A stretch of 64,000 nucleotides of DNA, taken from Taenia hydatigena (Eukaryota > Platyhelminthes > Cestoda > Cyclophyllidea > Taeniidae). A program made the translations under genes and the position numbers. Shown here in pieces: positions 1 through 15,727 of the stretch. Position 1 is the stretch's first letter. Each line of letters opens with the position of its first letter. The notes below the pieces were generated by a model. It searched no databases. It worked only from the letters and a program-made list of their open reading frames with translations, and was not told the DNA's origin. Location of the stretch: the NCBI GenBank assembly GCA_036345935.2, contig JADWOT020000004.1, forward strand, positions 937,087 through 1,001,086, given 5' to 3'.

Positions 1-342
1 ACCGTCCAAGCAATCGCTGTTGCTTCATTAGCCTCAAGATTTGCACAATTTATAGAAACAGAAATTGTGTACTCCGAACCCTCGCCACTTGCTTGGAAGA
101 AAAGCTTCTCATCACCAGAAAAAAAAGGGAAAAAAGACGTCAAGAATCACCTACCACAAACGCCTTTGCAGCAGCATTTGAAATAGGTGATGAGACAACT
201 GACTTAACGGGAAATAATTAGGAAAGGCGTAAAAGCTGCTAAGCAGTAGTAATAAGTGACAGCATGTTTCAAGAGCTGTCACACTGTCATTCAAGAAAGG
301 GAGCATTAGTTACCTCAAAATTCTCCTCAACTTCTGAATGAA

Positions 343-492
343 TTCACGACCTCATCTTTGTGCTCGGCGGACTGTGGAGGAGATTGGCAAATCATAGTCT
401 TCATCCTGAAGGTTAGCTAGGCCCATAATTGGATACACTTCGAAGGTGTGTGCGAGGAAATCGTTCTCTACCTCTGACAACACTTGGGACTA
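343..492 (-). CDS. candidate terminal coding exon, unknown gene
   Basis: On the minus strand an open stretch follows a plausible acceptor (TTGGCTAG at the high-coordinate side) and ends in TGA. It encodes about 49 residues with ordinary, charged composition, including FLAHTFEVYPIMGL and a tail DEDYDLPISSTVRRAQR before the stop. I do not recognise the family and could not find a convincing preceding exon between 500 and 1950. It lies downstream of the calcipressin stop, so it would belong to a separate minus-strand gene or be a chance open frame. It is reported because the composition looks coding. Confidence 0.25.
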
Positions 493-1977
493 GCCAATCG
501 GAATGAGGGAAGTTCCTCATTTCTATTGGATTTCATGCACGAGACCTGCTTCGCGTTACCGCAGAACTGATCTGTGAAAAGGGTGGCTGGTGAAACACTA
601 CTTCGTCGTCCATGCTTTTCCATCATCGTCATCTTTCCCCGGGCGTTAGACAAACGCATAATCACGCGCGAGGTGACAGAGATGAAAAATATAAACCAAG
701 TGTAGATGGAGGCATGTAAAGCACAAATCCGCCCAAGTGACAAAAGGTGAAATTTGCACCAATTTGGTGTGTTGTGTCTGAAAGGGCAATGTAATGTCGA
801 ACTGATTTTGCGTGTCATCTGAGAGTGAGCTAGACGACACAACACAAGCGTACGTGACGCGCATTTGGCTGGTGAAACTTGAAAGTAGTTTCACTCTTGT
901 CCATGCATGGTTAAGTGGTTGACCTTGACCTTATTCCGACCGTTGATTGATTTAAAGTGGCCTCTAACCCGTATCGGCCAATCAGGAGGCGGGATGCGTC
1001 GATTCACGAGTGAGTCATCACCAGATCGCTTCTGAGGGTGACGTTCTGCTACAACTCCACCCCCACTGAATGACATTTAACAGGCAGTGACGAGTAGCTA
1101 TTCGAGAAATCAGGAGACCAAGACTCCAGCACAGAGGCCTAGGCATATCGATGAGTAGGCTAGAGGTGAGACGCATGCGTACGTGACTGCTGCGACGATG
1201 GAGCGGTCATCATTCTTGCGGATTTATGATGAATTGATTGACCCCAACCCCTCACGGCTTCCCAATGCGTTTGACTGGCCAATCAGAGGACCCGAGTGAG
1301 AGCGCGAGCTCCAAGACGTCATAAGAAGGCGGGAATTACCTGTGAATTGGGATGGGAACATCCGGTGAGCTTGTAGACACACAGTAGAAGATGAGATTTT
1401 AGAGAAATTTAAAGGACTTTTTTGCCTCCTGATTTGGGCATGCCAAAAAAACAAAAGCATTTGACAAGTTCCCACGAATCAGAGCGAGTGATTGTAGGGC
1501 GTTACCCAAAGTTGCGCTGCGATTTTTCTGCCACCTCAGACGCCGAAAGGCAAATGCCGTTCGGACTACGTTTGATGAGCGGATATAGCCTTTCATCTTT
1601 GATAGCAGCTTGAACGTAAGAGATAAGCACCCCGAAGAACAGCTACGGCTCCAATTTGAAGGTATTGCTGCGCCGATCATTTAATCCTCCACAAAGTAGT
1701 GTCCAGGATAATGACAAGGGCCTCTAATGTCGCATTCAGTTCTTCGATTCTGTTGCATGCCTTCCAACATCGCTGTGTGCACGAGAAAATCGCCTCCCTG
1801 CCCCCAACAACACCTTGAAAACCATCCATTCAGCAGTCAATTTGTTGTCTTCACTCCATCTAGATATTGCACACAACAGAGTATAACATTGTTTTATACA
1901 AAATGGGGAAATGAAAAGTAAAAGGTCAAAGCAACAAATAAAAGAGGCTGAGAAGGGAAGACGAATGAGGTGACACA
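493..1977. other. no gene recognised
   Basis: Several short open frames occur on both strands, but none has recognisable protein composition joined to good splice sites. I see nothing else in it. It would contain the 3' untranslated region of the calcipressin gene at its high-coordinate end. Confidence 0.5.
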
Positions 1978-5285
<3,308 letters not shown>

Positions 5286-5805
5286 AGTGGGTAACTAAAA
5301 ACTGATCATCAACTGCCTACTTAAAAAAATACTAAAATGCGAGATACGAACACAAATGCAAAATTGTTGGGTCATCACCGAGTCGGTAAAACAATTTTTG
5401 CTAATTTGCCAAAATATTTGTTTATGCGCTTATTAAACCTAAATTTACGCAATTTTTTTAAAAAATGCACTTGTAAGCGAAATGTTGAAGGGAAAACTAT
5501 TTGGCCATAGTTTGGATTTCGTAGCTCCCGGAACAAAAACATCTCGCGCTGCACGCGAGGATAAGTTCAAATTTATTTCGGACTAATGGTTCTTATTGAG
5601 TGGCAACTTTCAAATTGGTTATATGGAATGTGACATCCTCCTTGCCTTCTACTTCGTTACCTGAGACCCCTTAGTAATCCTCCGCGCACACCCCGACCAA
5701 TGTACCCCGATGGCCCAAGTGCAAGAACCCACCACCGCAACGAACGCACCAACCGCAAGTCACACGGATCACTGCACGCACGTATATTTACATATGCTAC
5801 CAAGG
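5286..5805. other. intergenic spacer between BRX1 and RCAN
   Basis: A 520-bp spacer between the stop of BRX1 and the start of calcipressin, both on the minus strand. It should hold the BRX1 3' end and the calcipressin promoter. It has an AT-rich centre (about 5390-5470). I see no further gene. Confidence 0.6.
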
Positions 5806-6996
5806 CTACTCGAAAACATCGTCAGTTTCATCCACTTCGTGGAGAACTGTCCGCAAACTCTTCCGCCTCCTGCTCTTCTTCTTCGCCTCGGTTCTCTCCA
5901 TGTACTTAGTTCCCTTGCTCATCTTCAACGCCTGACGAATCTTTAAAGAAAGGAAAGTTATTCCACACATAAAAGAAGATCTAGTCGATTGCGAAGCACA
6001 AGTGAAACCCACCTTATTTGGGGAGATATACTTCGGATTTTCCCAAATAACTGCACCTCTGAAGCTTCCTAAGAAGATCTTCATTGGAAAAAGTGAGAAA
6101 CGCGGTCCTAAGATACAAAAAATTTCGACGGTAAATAGCAATGACAGACTCGAATGTAGTAAACGGCAAAAAGTACCGTACCTATCTCCGAGAGAGCCCC
6201 ACTTTCCTCGATAATTTGATAAACACGGAACCAAATTCGTCCAGCAAAGTAGATGATCGAGATAACCTTATCCGTATAAGGCTGCATTTTGGGGTGGAAG
6301 TTAGGTGTTCCAAAGGACTGAATAAAAACCTCCTTCAGAAGTTGCAGATGTGGCATCATGGGATCATCAAAACTGGTATTGAAAGAGAGAATCGGACGGC
6401 TATATCGAAGAGCATTACCAGTCATTTTGAGCTCCGCGGTAGTACTCATGTTCTCCACCAAGAACTTTGCTGATGGTCCGTTTGGAACACAGCTTACCCA
6501 CATGTATAAATCGTGCTTCTTTCGACCTTCAAAAAACACTACCTGAACAAGTTATATAAGAGGAGGGTTTAGGGTTTAAGAATGAGCTTATTGGGTAATA
6601 TTCTTGACAAGCACATCATATACCTTCGTTGCATTTCGGATTGCTGCGATTTCATTGATCAGCGGAATATCTTTCTTAGTGTCCAGTTTCGTATCCGACT
6701 TGGAATGAGGCATCATGTTGATGAGGTCCTTCATGAGATGGCGACCCAGGGCGGAGACTCCCCGAGAGCACATAAACAACGCTCGTTCACGATTCTTCCA
6801 TTGGACCCTTCTAGCAGGTTTGGCGTCAGAGACCCGTTTAGAAGGCAGTAATTTGGCTACACAAAGTGGTGTAAGCTTCCCAACCTCATAACGTACGTCG
6901 TTTTGATTGCTGCAATTTTTGAGTTTTCGAAATGCTTTCGGTAGCTAAAGAAGATTACCTACTCACGGGCACGAGCATACCTGCACGCTTAGGCAT
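5806..6996 (-). CDS. BRIX1: ribosome biogenesis protein BRX1, 5 exons
   Basis: Nucleolar Brix-domain protein needed for maturation of the 60S ribosomal subunit precursor. Exons (minus strand): 6996-6967, 6944-6624, 6542-6182, 6107-6013 and 5940-5806, 313 residues, all junctions in frame. Family landmarks in order: VQWKNRERALFMCSRGV, RHLMKDLINMMPHSKSDTK, INEIAAIRNATK, FFEGRKKHDLYMW, NGPSAKFLVENM, LKMTGNALRYSRPILSF, FIQSFGTPNFHPK, IWFRVYQIIEESG, then the Brix motif GPRFSLFPMKIFLGSF and WENPKYISPN. A basic tail KKKSRRRKS ends the protein, which is shorter than the human one (353 residues) mainly at the C terminus. The first intron would be only 22 nt. An in-frame upstream ATG at 7059 would add 21 residues, so the start and first junction are uncertain. 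Introns 2-4 are 72-81 nt. Confidence 0.93.
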
Positions 6997-7059
6997 GTTG
7001 GCTACTAACCAATGAACGGCATAAGTCTCTAGGTCAAGCTCTAGCAATGAATCGACCAT

Positions 7060-8013
7060 ATCAAATGTAAAAAGTCATCTTTATTGACCGTCTACTTAAG
7101 GCGATTGTTTCACCAGAGGCGAATTTTTAAATCAAAATATTTTAAGGTGCCTTGTAGCGTTTGATTTTATTTATACATCAATGAAAAACTTCAACGAATT
7201 TTAATTTATTGTAAAATTTCTTGCAGCTCCTAAAATCTTCTTCGTGGTCTTAATCGCCTTGACCAGTATGATATTGCAAAATACTACTGATCCGTAGGTT
7301 AGTTTTTGAGCTATTTGTATGGCTTGGGGCCATGTCATAAAGAGGAACTAAAACCTACACGAACTGAATCGCCTACGCACTGAATCACGTACTTGGGTGA
7401 ACTCTCACATCAAGTACTAACTTTTGTGCTCTTTGTTGTTAATCTCCTGCAGCGATCATCTTAACATAGCTCTTATCTTAAAGACGCAAATAACCCTTCA
7501 AAAGCGCCCACCAAATCTTCTGACACGTGTGAAAGCATTTAACACCGTGCCCAAGGTATCCAGGTAAATTCCGAGCCTTTGTTATTACTACCCGATTGAG
7601 AATCGTGTTAAAGAAATTGAGATACAATCCTTTGCACAAAGTCCTGCGCCCAGAGCATCTACGTGCCAAACGCCCATTACTCCAGGAAACGCAGTACTGG
7701 AAAAGCTGCTGGAGTCTTGACGTACCCACTTCCCTGTGACAGATGATCCCACCCTCTGGATCGGACTCGTTGCCACTACCGCCATCCCGACTCCCGTCAT
7801 GACTAAAGTGACATGAGAAAACTCCGACACTCGAATTACTCACAGTTGCCATTACAAGCAAATCATCACCTTGAGGCCCAGCACAAAAGTGAAAGCACGA
7901 ATCTCGACAATAAGACAATCTCCAAATAATCTCATAAATCGGATCAGATGTGCTGAAAGACAGGCAGACAGACAACTCAACGGTCGAAAAAGAGGCCAAG
8001 AAGCAGTAAGATA
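7060..8013. other. intergenic spacer between STX5 and BRX1
   Basis: About 950 bp between the stop of syntaxin-5 and the start of BRX1. The open frames here are frame shadows or chance; none has splice-linked coding character. The lower part (about 7090-7220) is AT-rich and is the likely BRX1 promoter side. Confidence 0.55.
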
Positions 8014-11000
8014 TCAGACAAAGAAAACCACAAAGAAGACGAAGAAGAGAAGGAGAACGCCAAACACTTTGAACATAAGCCAACGATTGGACGAAACGGA
8101 GCGTAGGTAACGGAGCAACTCTGCATGCCCCGATTCCACTGCAGCCGCCGATTCTTCCACGTTCGCATCGATGCGTTCCACCCTCTCCTCCTGTTCGTGT
8201 ACCTACAAGGTGGAAATAGGGTGTTTACCATCTCCTTAGAAAAAATGAATTTAAGGAGACAGACACTTACCATTGTTGCGAGTTGCTGGAAGATCTCTCC
8301 CAACTCCACTATGGTGTGTTCAATGGTACGAACGGTATCGTGGCGTGCTGCCAGATAGGCGTCAGTCTGATCGCGATAGAGTGTCATCTGTTGCTGCTGA
8401 CTGGGATCTGCCAAAAGGGAACTGCTGTTGTCACCAACTCCACTGGCTTTGCGGGCTCTTTGCTCATCCTGCAAAGAAAAAAATGACCGATTCAGTTCAT
8501 AGCGCTCCCGACGCAGTCAAACCAAGTGAAAATCCGTAGAGAGTAGCTGGTCTCTGACGAGATATTCACGAGATTAGAAAAGTTATTTGTGAGCGTCCAC
8601 CTCTTGTTGTTTAACTAACGCTACAGGGCAAACAAAACCTGGAATCAGATCCACGAAGGATCCGTCGAGGTGGTGTGACTAGCTAGCCGGATGATGGTTT
8701 CAATAGGGAGTTTTATTATTAGTACTGAAAGTGAGCCTTACTTGTGCTACAAAGGAAACCAACTGATCGAACGAATTGATTAGAGCAGATCTTGCATGGT
8801 CCCTTCAAGCCTCTTGTCCCTATCACATAACCCACACAATTCAGAGGAGTGGACACTCATGAACAAGTTGCCCGTAGCGTCCCCCGATTCGAATGACTCT
8901 TGGAACGTCGTTCAGGAAGCGCTCAACAAACATGTTGGCAATGCAAAGGAGATAATGAAACACGCGACCCAAGTACATAGGCAAGGAAAACACGCCCACA
9001 ATAACTTCGACAAACACACTACTGCCCCCGATCAGATTGAAAGTTCATGCACATCATGTGAACTGTGTAATCAACCAAACGGAGCAATAAGTCAGGGACT
9101 AATCCCACCAACATCTATAGGTGAAAAAAAGAGTGAGTAAAAGTGGCAAGAAATAAAGCTACTTTGATTTGTGGAGTACCAACTACGTGAGATAAATTAA
9201 GTCATGTGAGGTGCAACTGCAAAGCCAAAAAAAGTAAAAAGGAATCCACCTAATGGGCAAAGGTAACACAGTAAAGAAGATAAAAAGAAAAAAAGACACG
9301 CCCTATTGGAAGTTAAGTGGAAGCCAAGTGTCTTGGCTAATTGGCGGAGAGAGGTGAGGTGGGGTTTGATCTAACTGACATCAAATGCAAACGTAAACTA
9401 TCCACCCCCGAAGGAGAAGCCTCCTTGCGCTCTGTCGAGTGCAGGTGTTTGGAGATGAGGCATGATTATGCGCGCATAGATTTGAATTAAACCTAGAAAT
9501 CGCTTGAGAAAAGCAATCTAATTGGGAAAGGAACAATGTATCAACTATTTAGGCGGGAAAGGGAACCATAAGGCAAAAGCGTATGTAGATCCAAATCAAA
9601 TCTATTTTATCATCGTTAATTTAGGGGCAAAATGTAGGAACCCTTGCTAATTTTGCATTGTTCTTGACTTCGGTCGAGTGGAAACGATTCTAAGGAGGAA
9701 GGTAGGGGGAAAGCACAGTTTGCTTTCGTCCAACAGATCAAGGCTACCACCAGTGAAAATCGTACACTTTTGAATACCTTTGCATGAAGATGATAGGGAT
9801 GACCGATGGGTATATTGTCGAGAAAGATGTTCATTGGGAGTGTTACATTTTTCAGCCAGGCCCCGCCTCTGCATGGGGAGGCTACATGGTGGTGAGGCAG
9901 ATGACCCCTGGCTATCTTAACAGGAGCGTCTCGAACTACTAAGCGCAGAGCATTGCAAGTAGGGCCACCAACAGGCATCCCCACGATACCAAAGACTTCT
10001 CGTTGTCTGCTTGTAACAGAAGAATGAAAAGGAGGACGTATTTGAGGGTTTTCAAAACTGTACAACGAGTAAGGAAGGTCAAAATTGTAGAAGGATGCCC
10101 TAACGCAACATCGAAGCCCGAATATCATTTTAAAGTGCAGGGTAGATTTAAATCAGCACTAGGGGGGACAAGCCCATATTAACAAAAAAAGGTTTCGTAT
10201 GCACATTGTACAATATAGGAGTGGATGGATGATGGCTTTTACGGCAATTGTACCGCCCAGCTATCCGTAGTCATACAGAATAAGGATCACTGCGGTCAAA
10301 GAGCAGTTGAGAGAGCTGACATGAACAAAGAAAGCAAATGAAGACCTTTGACACCTTGATCCAACGATAGGGCAACACTGTCAAATTTCTTTCATAAGTT
10401 ATTAATACACACCGGTGCTAGACAGATTACGACCTACACGATGAACATGTTAACCCAAAAGCAATAGAGCCAACGGAGCGACAACATTTCAACCTCCTAC
10501 AACAATTGACTTGGAGAGGAATACTACCAGTATCTAGAACTCATTAACACTTGCATAATAGCGAAAAGTAGCGAAGTAAAGGGGGACGCAGAGCACTGTC
10601 AAGAACTAGTAGGCGCATGGTTGAGAGAAAATTATAAAGCGATTCCTTTATTAATCTACACCTCCAGGAGGTTAGATGAATTTTTGGCAAAACCAGAGAA
10701 TTAGAGTTTACAATTTGGGGCGTCGTTTGGAGAACTAGCAACGAGCATATCCACAATGGCAAGAGGCACAGACTAGTGAGAAACGAACGAATGCATCCAC
10801 CAAAAAATATTGGAGACAGTGAAAGATCTAAACTCAAAAAGAATTTACTAGCACCGCTTTTGAAAACTAATGCTCACGACTGAACAAGATAAATTTTAAC
10901 AACAGAATCAAAACAGTGAAAGCTGTATACCACCTACTTGCAAGAGAATCGACGGGGTCACAGCAGCAGTAGGTATGGAAGAAACGGACAAGGGTGACGA

Positions 11001-11600
11001 AGAATCCACTGCCTCCGAATCGAACCCCTGATTAACCACTCCACCCATTGTTTGTAACCCCTGATGCTGTGCTGAAAAGGCACTTTTCCGCATCGTCTGA
11101 TCTCTCAGCGTCTTTGATCGCTGTTCTAGCACGCGTTTAAATCGCTCTGACATTCCTGCTAGTCGCGACTGAAGGTTCATGAGCACCGAAGTGGCATGTC
11201 TGGCTGACTGCTGTTGAGGAGAAGTGATGGTAGACTTTGAGAGAGCACTTAAGTCAGCAATACGGTGGTTCAGATTCGCGATATCCTCCCGAATCAGCAA
11301 AGTGAGGTGTTGCACCTCAGCGGAGTGATCATCGAAGAGAGTGCGTTGACGAGCAAGAGTGGAGAGACTCTCGAGGCGACTGCAGGTCACTGCCAGATCG
11401 GAGCTAATCAGTGCGGCCATGCGGGCGAATTGAGAGGACTTGGACGTGACACTGCTAGTGGCGATGCCATTGGGGGTTCGACGCTGAGGGACCTTCGATG
11501 GGACGGAGTCACCAGTCCGCACATGACCATTAGAGGTGACAGCACGAAGGGTATTGACGAGCTGGAGAAAATCGGCGGTGCGGTCAGCTCCAAAATTCAT
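8014..11600 (-). CDS. STX5: syntaxin-5 (Qa-SNARE), 3 exons
   Basis: Golgi/ER-Golgi Qa-SNARE that drives fusion of COPII-derived and intra-Golgi vesicles. Exons (minus strand): 11600-10938, 8468-8271 and 8202-8014; 349 residues, close to the human length, all junctions phase 0. The N terminus MNFGADRTADFLQLVNTLRA matches the syntaxin-5 pattern DRTxEF. Residues about 55-165 form the Habc-like helical region (FARMAALISSDL, LESLSTLARQRTLFDDHS, IREDIANLNHRIADL). The SNARE helix runs from about residue 250 (RDQTDAYLAARHDTVRTIE, HTIVELGEIFQQLATM) across the exon 2/3 junction, with the zero-layer glutamine at about residue 291 in VHEQEE. A C-terminal anchor of about 20 Leu/Val/Phe residues follows SSNRWLMFK. 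The gene is transcribed away from YRDC. The first intron is 2.5 kb, the second 68 nt. Confidence 0.95.
8469..10937 (-). other. syntaxin-5 intron 1 (2.5 kb)
   Basis: Lies between the donor CAA|GTAGGT and the acceptor TTTGCAG. No additional exon is needed, since the flanking exons join in phase and match family spacing. A 114-codon plus-strand open frame at 8796-9140 has no recognisable features. I see no clear mobile element. Confidence 0.65.
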
Positions 11601-12564
11601 TATAAAATGCTAGAGCCAAATAAATTAGAGTTGAAAGAATGAGACGAAAACAGACGTAGCACAAAGCAAGGCCATTGTTTTTAGCGATCTAGAATTCGAT
11701 TAAGAGGACTACAATCAGGAGTAGCATATGATTCGGGAAACAAAACAAGATTTAATTATAATATCACTAGGGAAGGTATAGGACACGTAGACAGACGTGC
11801 TGGAGTTGGAAGCACCAAGTAAAGGGTCTGTGAAAGTAAAGGGCACAAACCCATAGACAAATTAATGAATGAAAGAAAAAGTACAGATGTAGTACAGTTA
11901 ACCTTCGAGTAAAGCAATATAAAAATTATGAGCGAAGTGACAAACCAATAGACAGCGCCAGAGTAGAGAGTTTTAAATAAAGCGCATTAGAAACTAATGT
12001 AACACAATGATCTTGTCGCAAGTATTGCTACTGAATTTTAAATACAATAGTGAGTAGCTTATTTGCATTAAAAGAGAATTATTGTCGAACATGCAAAATA
12101 CTCATACCACTCATGGCTCATATTTACACGCACGACAAATAATAAAAGCAAAGTAGCAATAATCCCGTTTATCTGTTCGCTAGATGGTATGCTAATAAAG
12201 TGGTTCGTAAACCCTATTACCCGTATAACTGCTGCATGGCTAAAAACCCTTTTGGGCTGAATTAATTGTAAATAGTTATTCAGTACTGCAATCACATTTT
12301 TACTACATCCTGAAATTTGCTTTCTATGTAAGTACAGCTTAGTCTTTGCAAGCCTGTACATTACTTTTCGGCTTAGTAAATCATGATGTCTTTTTGTGCG
12401 ATCTGGACGCTAGTTCGTTTATATTATTTTTACTTTACATTTATTTGATCATTTATATAAGCATGAGGGATGCCCACTTAATCGAACTCCTTCGTTCACT
12501 TTTAGTCTCTTGTGATGGGCGGCTTGGCTCGTTCGCCTGTTGTTACATTGGCGAAAGGTTTGTC
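11601..12564. promoter_or_regulatory. divergent promoter region between STX5 and YRDC
   Basis: Syntaxin-5 (minus) and YRDC (plus) start about 0.9 kb apart and are transcribed away from each other, so this AT-rich interval must carry both 5' regions. I cannot define start sites or individual factor sites. An in-frame upstream ATG for YRDC lies at 12463. Confidence 0.4.
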
Positions 12565-14165
12565 ATGCGATGTCTCTTTTCTAAAACTGCTTACAAAGAT
12601 AGGCGGATTTTTCATTCCTTTTTAGCAAATCATCTCCTTCCAGAAATTGCTCACATCCTTCTATCCGGTGGCGTGGTCGCTGTGCCCACAGACACACTTT
12701 ACGGTCTTGCATGTTGCAGCCTTTCTACGCGTGGTATAGACCGCATCTACCAAATCAAAGGTCGTGATGGCGCCAAGCCCATGGCAATTTGTCTTGATAA
12801 GGTATTGCTCTACTTCACATATCATCATCTGTAATCACCAAGGCAACCAGCCTGCCTCAGTGGAGCAACACTGAAGGTATTGAAAGCAAACTCCTGTCAT
12901 CTCTTCTCCCCGGCCCAGTTACTGTTCTACTTCCAAGATTGGCAGATGATCCTTTAAACCCTTTGCTCAATCCTTGTGTCATGGAGATCGGTATTAGGGT
13001 GCCAGATAGTTCTTTTGTCTGTCGCTTGTCTGAAGCCTTGGCAAAGGTTCTTTGTACTATGGGAGTGACTACTGAGGATCTCCATATAAAAACTCAGTGC
13101 TTCTCTGCGTCTGCTATCCCTCTTGTTCTCACCTCGGCTAACCCAAGTGGTCAGAAATCCACTCTCTCTCCCGATGTAAGTGTTGTCTTCCCGATACATT
13201 CTTCTTGCCTTTTATTTAGATTGTAAGAACTTTTTTCCAGTCTAGGAATAGCAGATTCTATAATATGTGCTCCCCCATTCCATTCAGTACACATAAATTG
13301 CTTAAATTTTCTTGCTCCTTTCACGTGTCGATTTTTCCTTTGGTTTGAAGGAGTTTTCTGATCTATGGCCCCAGCTGGACCTTGTGGTAGATGGTGGCCG
13401 AATCGGCGGTGATAGTGGTGACGACGAATCGCAGATTTCTCGTGCCGGTTCCACAGTTGTTGATCTGTCTCCTGCGGTTAGGTCGCAAGGTCAGAGGTTG
13501 CACTACCGCATCCTTCGAGATGGCAGGTATGCTACTTTTACTGTGTCATTTCTGGACCTTCACTTCATTTGGCCATAACTAGTTCCCTGGTGCTGTTTCT
13601 TCCTTTAGGTATTCACTTCTTCTGTATTTACACAGTAGCGTTGTTTGGGTCTAGGCGTGGCTGAAAACCACACTGATCTTACAGCTCAACCTTCAGGTGC
13701 TTGAATGTTCGTTTGGTGGCTTTCTAGCACTTTGGCTGCTAGATTTTCGGCAGCCGATTTCTGATTGGTGATCTGCTTATTCGATCAAGTACATCGCGCC
13801 TCCAATCCCTAACTATTATCACAGACAGGTAGAGAACAGTACCAATCGCAAGCATTATAAAATTGATTTTAACATAAACGAGGGGAAATTGGGGGTTAGA
13901 ACAAATATCTTGACTGTAGCATTTATGTGACACTGAAAGCAGAGGCCTGAATTGTAGACCTATTAAAGAAAATAACCTGCAATGACCTCCCAGTTGAGCT
14001 GTTTAATGCCTTTGAAATGATTTATTCACGTTGGGAGGTCAAAGTAGCATTTCTGACGCCTAAAAATTCATTGCTGTCTTCTTAATTTCATCGTTTTCTA
14101 ATTTCAGTGCCTTGAGTCGAACCGAAGAGATACTGCACCGATTCGGGTTCACCAGGGAGTGTTAG
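12565..14165 (+). CDS. YRDC: threonylcarbamoyl-AMP synthase YRDC, 4 exons
   Basis: Makes threonylcarbamoyl-AMP from threonine, bicarbonate and ATP, the donor used by KEOPS/OSGEP-type enzymes to form t6A37 on ANN-decoding tRNAs. Exons: 12565-12801, 12843-13175, 13351-13526 and 14108-14165, 267 residues, all in frame. YrdC/Sua5 landmarks in order: GGVVAVPTDTLYGLACC, IYQIKGRDGAKPMAICLDK, LLPGPVTVLLPR, IGIRVPDSSF, LVLTSANPSGQ, LWPQLDLVVDGG, AGSTVVDLS, LHYRILRDGSALS. An insert of about 20 residues before the LTSAN motif has no counterpart in human YRDC. The start at 12565 gives a basic, aromatic N terminus (MRCLFSKTAYK) and a length near the human 279. An in-frame ATG at 12463 would add 34 residues. 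The first intron is 41 nt. A broken copy lies in the second duplication unit. Confidence 0.92.
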
Positions 14166-15497
14166 CCTTGAACCAGTTCCAATTTTACACAGGCGAACTT
14201 CTGGCTACCAAACTTTTTCCTTTATAAAATTCATGTCCTTTCCCTCAACTCTACTTTGATGGTCTCAGGCAAATGGGGCGCTTTTACTTGTTCATTAAGA
14301 TAAGACTTGTAATTTAAGGGTAGTAATTATCTAAACTGGTTATGTATTGCTGAAGTGAATTGAAAATCGTCTTCTGGATGGTTTTTTTAGAAGATTGACG
14401 CGCTGGTTGGAGGTATGGCGGGTATCTGTGCCTTGCCGGACCTGGTGAATGATCAACTACTTAAGCAATATCAGTAGGAGCAAAAGACACTTCGGAAGGA
14501 AAGTCATGAATGCTTTGATCCGGTCGGTCATTAAATTGCGGAATCTAAATAAAATACCATCTCGTGTGAGACAAGGGTGTGAAGGTATATTCGAGGCCAG
14601 GAAGTTGACTCGCTTTAGATCCTTGGTGTCTATTTATGGGCGTAAGTACTTTGCAGCAAAGAATTCGAAGACACTTGGTTTATGAGCTGGAGCAGCACTG
14701 TGTTTCCACTTTGCCTCACTTTGGAAAAGAAGTCGAAAAAGCACTAGCCCGAGAGTCAAATTTTTATTTATTTGCAATGGGATTCAAGATATGTTTGACC
14801 TAATCCTATTCTCTCTAATACTTGCGTGAAGGTCGTTTACCTATCAATTTGCATTCTCCTTTCAACTTTCCTCCGTTTGAGGAAACACCATGCCTTCTTT
14901 ACCAAGTATCCGCATTCGCTGCAGTGCTGTGAACATATTGTTAACTTTGTTCATCCACTCTGAATGGATTAGAGCGTTAAATGAAATGTTACAGGGGTTT
15001 GACACCAACGCCATTTTCTAGACCCTTCGCTTCACAAGTTTAGCCATTCGAAGCCGAGGTCCTTCTTCCACCACTAATCAGCTGCAGTGTTCAAACCGAA
15101 GTCCTCTGTGCATTTATTAGTGAGAGAGACAAGAGGGGATCGAAAAGAATCTCCTATGGAGTCCAAGTGAGTTTCCCTTGAAAAGTCATCAGTGTAGCCA
15201 AAAGGGAGCTCTCCTAAAAGTGAAACCTTTAATAGGCCCGGCTTGATTAAATACGTTGTTTCCTTTTTTAAATACAATATGAGGTTCTTTTATGAGGTGC
15301 AATCAAGGTATCCCACTTTTTACAAATTTCGCTCCTTCCATTTCTTGCCTCCATGGTAAAGAAATTTAATTGCCTTCACTCGAAATGCCAAAGGATTAAT
15401 TTTTATTTTACTTACTCTTGTTTTCATAAGCGCGTATGGTTGCCACGACAACCGTGAAGATCAAAGAATTGAAAGGAGTTGTAATTGGAGGTGATCC
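14166..15497. other. spacer after YRDC, no gene recognised
   Basis: Short open frames only (for example 14449-14685), none with family resemblance. The interval has fragmentary counterparts in unit 2 after the pseudogene (about 37.4-38.4 kb). Confidence 0.5.
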
Positions 15498-15727
15498 TCA
15501 ACCACCTCCACCTGTCATTTTGGTTGATTTTGCGGCTTTTATCTCAAATTTCCGCCTTTGAAGTGCGAATGCCTGTCTAGCTTCCACGCGAATTGCACCA
15601 GAGGAGAAGCAGGCGCGTATCGAAAGCTCAGACTCATCGGGGTACAGTTCCCAAGTGGAGATGGAGATGGAGAAGTTAGGAATCGTCTGCGCTGGTGCAG
15701 TGGAAGCAGGTGGTCCCAGACCTTCAG
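15498..15727 (-). CDS. candidate minus-strand terminal exon, unknown
   Basis: Minus-strand open stretch after an acceptor CACTACTAG, ending in a stop at 15498. It encodes about 76 residues of ordinary composition including FSISISTWELYPDESELSI and EARQAFALQRRKFEI. A second possible exon with a good pyrimidine tract and acceptor lies just upstream (about 15960 down to 15880, donor GTATGC), but no single frame joins the two without a stop or an unlikely donor. The segment has a diverged counterpart near 38.5-38.9 kb in unit 2. Function unknown; it may be a dead or chance exon. Confidence 0.22.

Noticed and set aside
5806..5946. Plus-strand frames over the last BRX1 exon
   Set aside because: Antisense shadow of the conserved BRX1 exon.
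8796..9140. 114-codon plus-strand open frame in the syntaxin-5 intron
   Set aside because: No family resemblance, no splice-linked partner exon, and composition not distinct from the surrounding intron.
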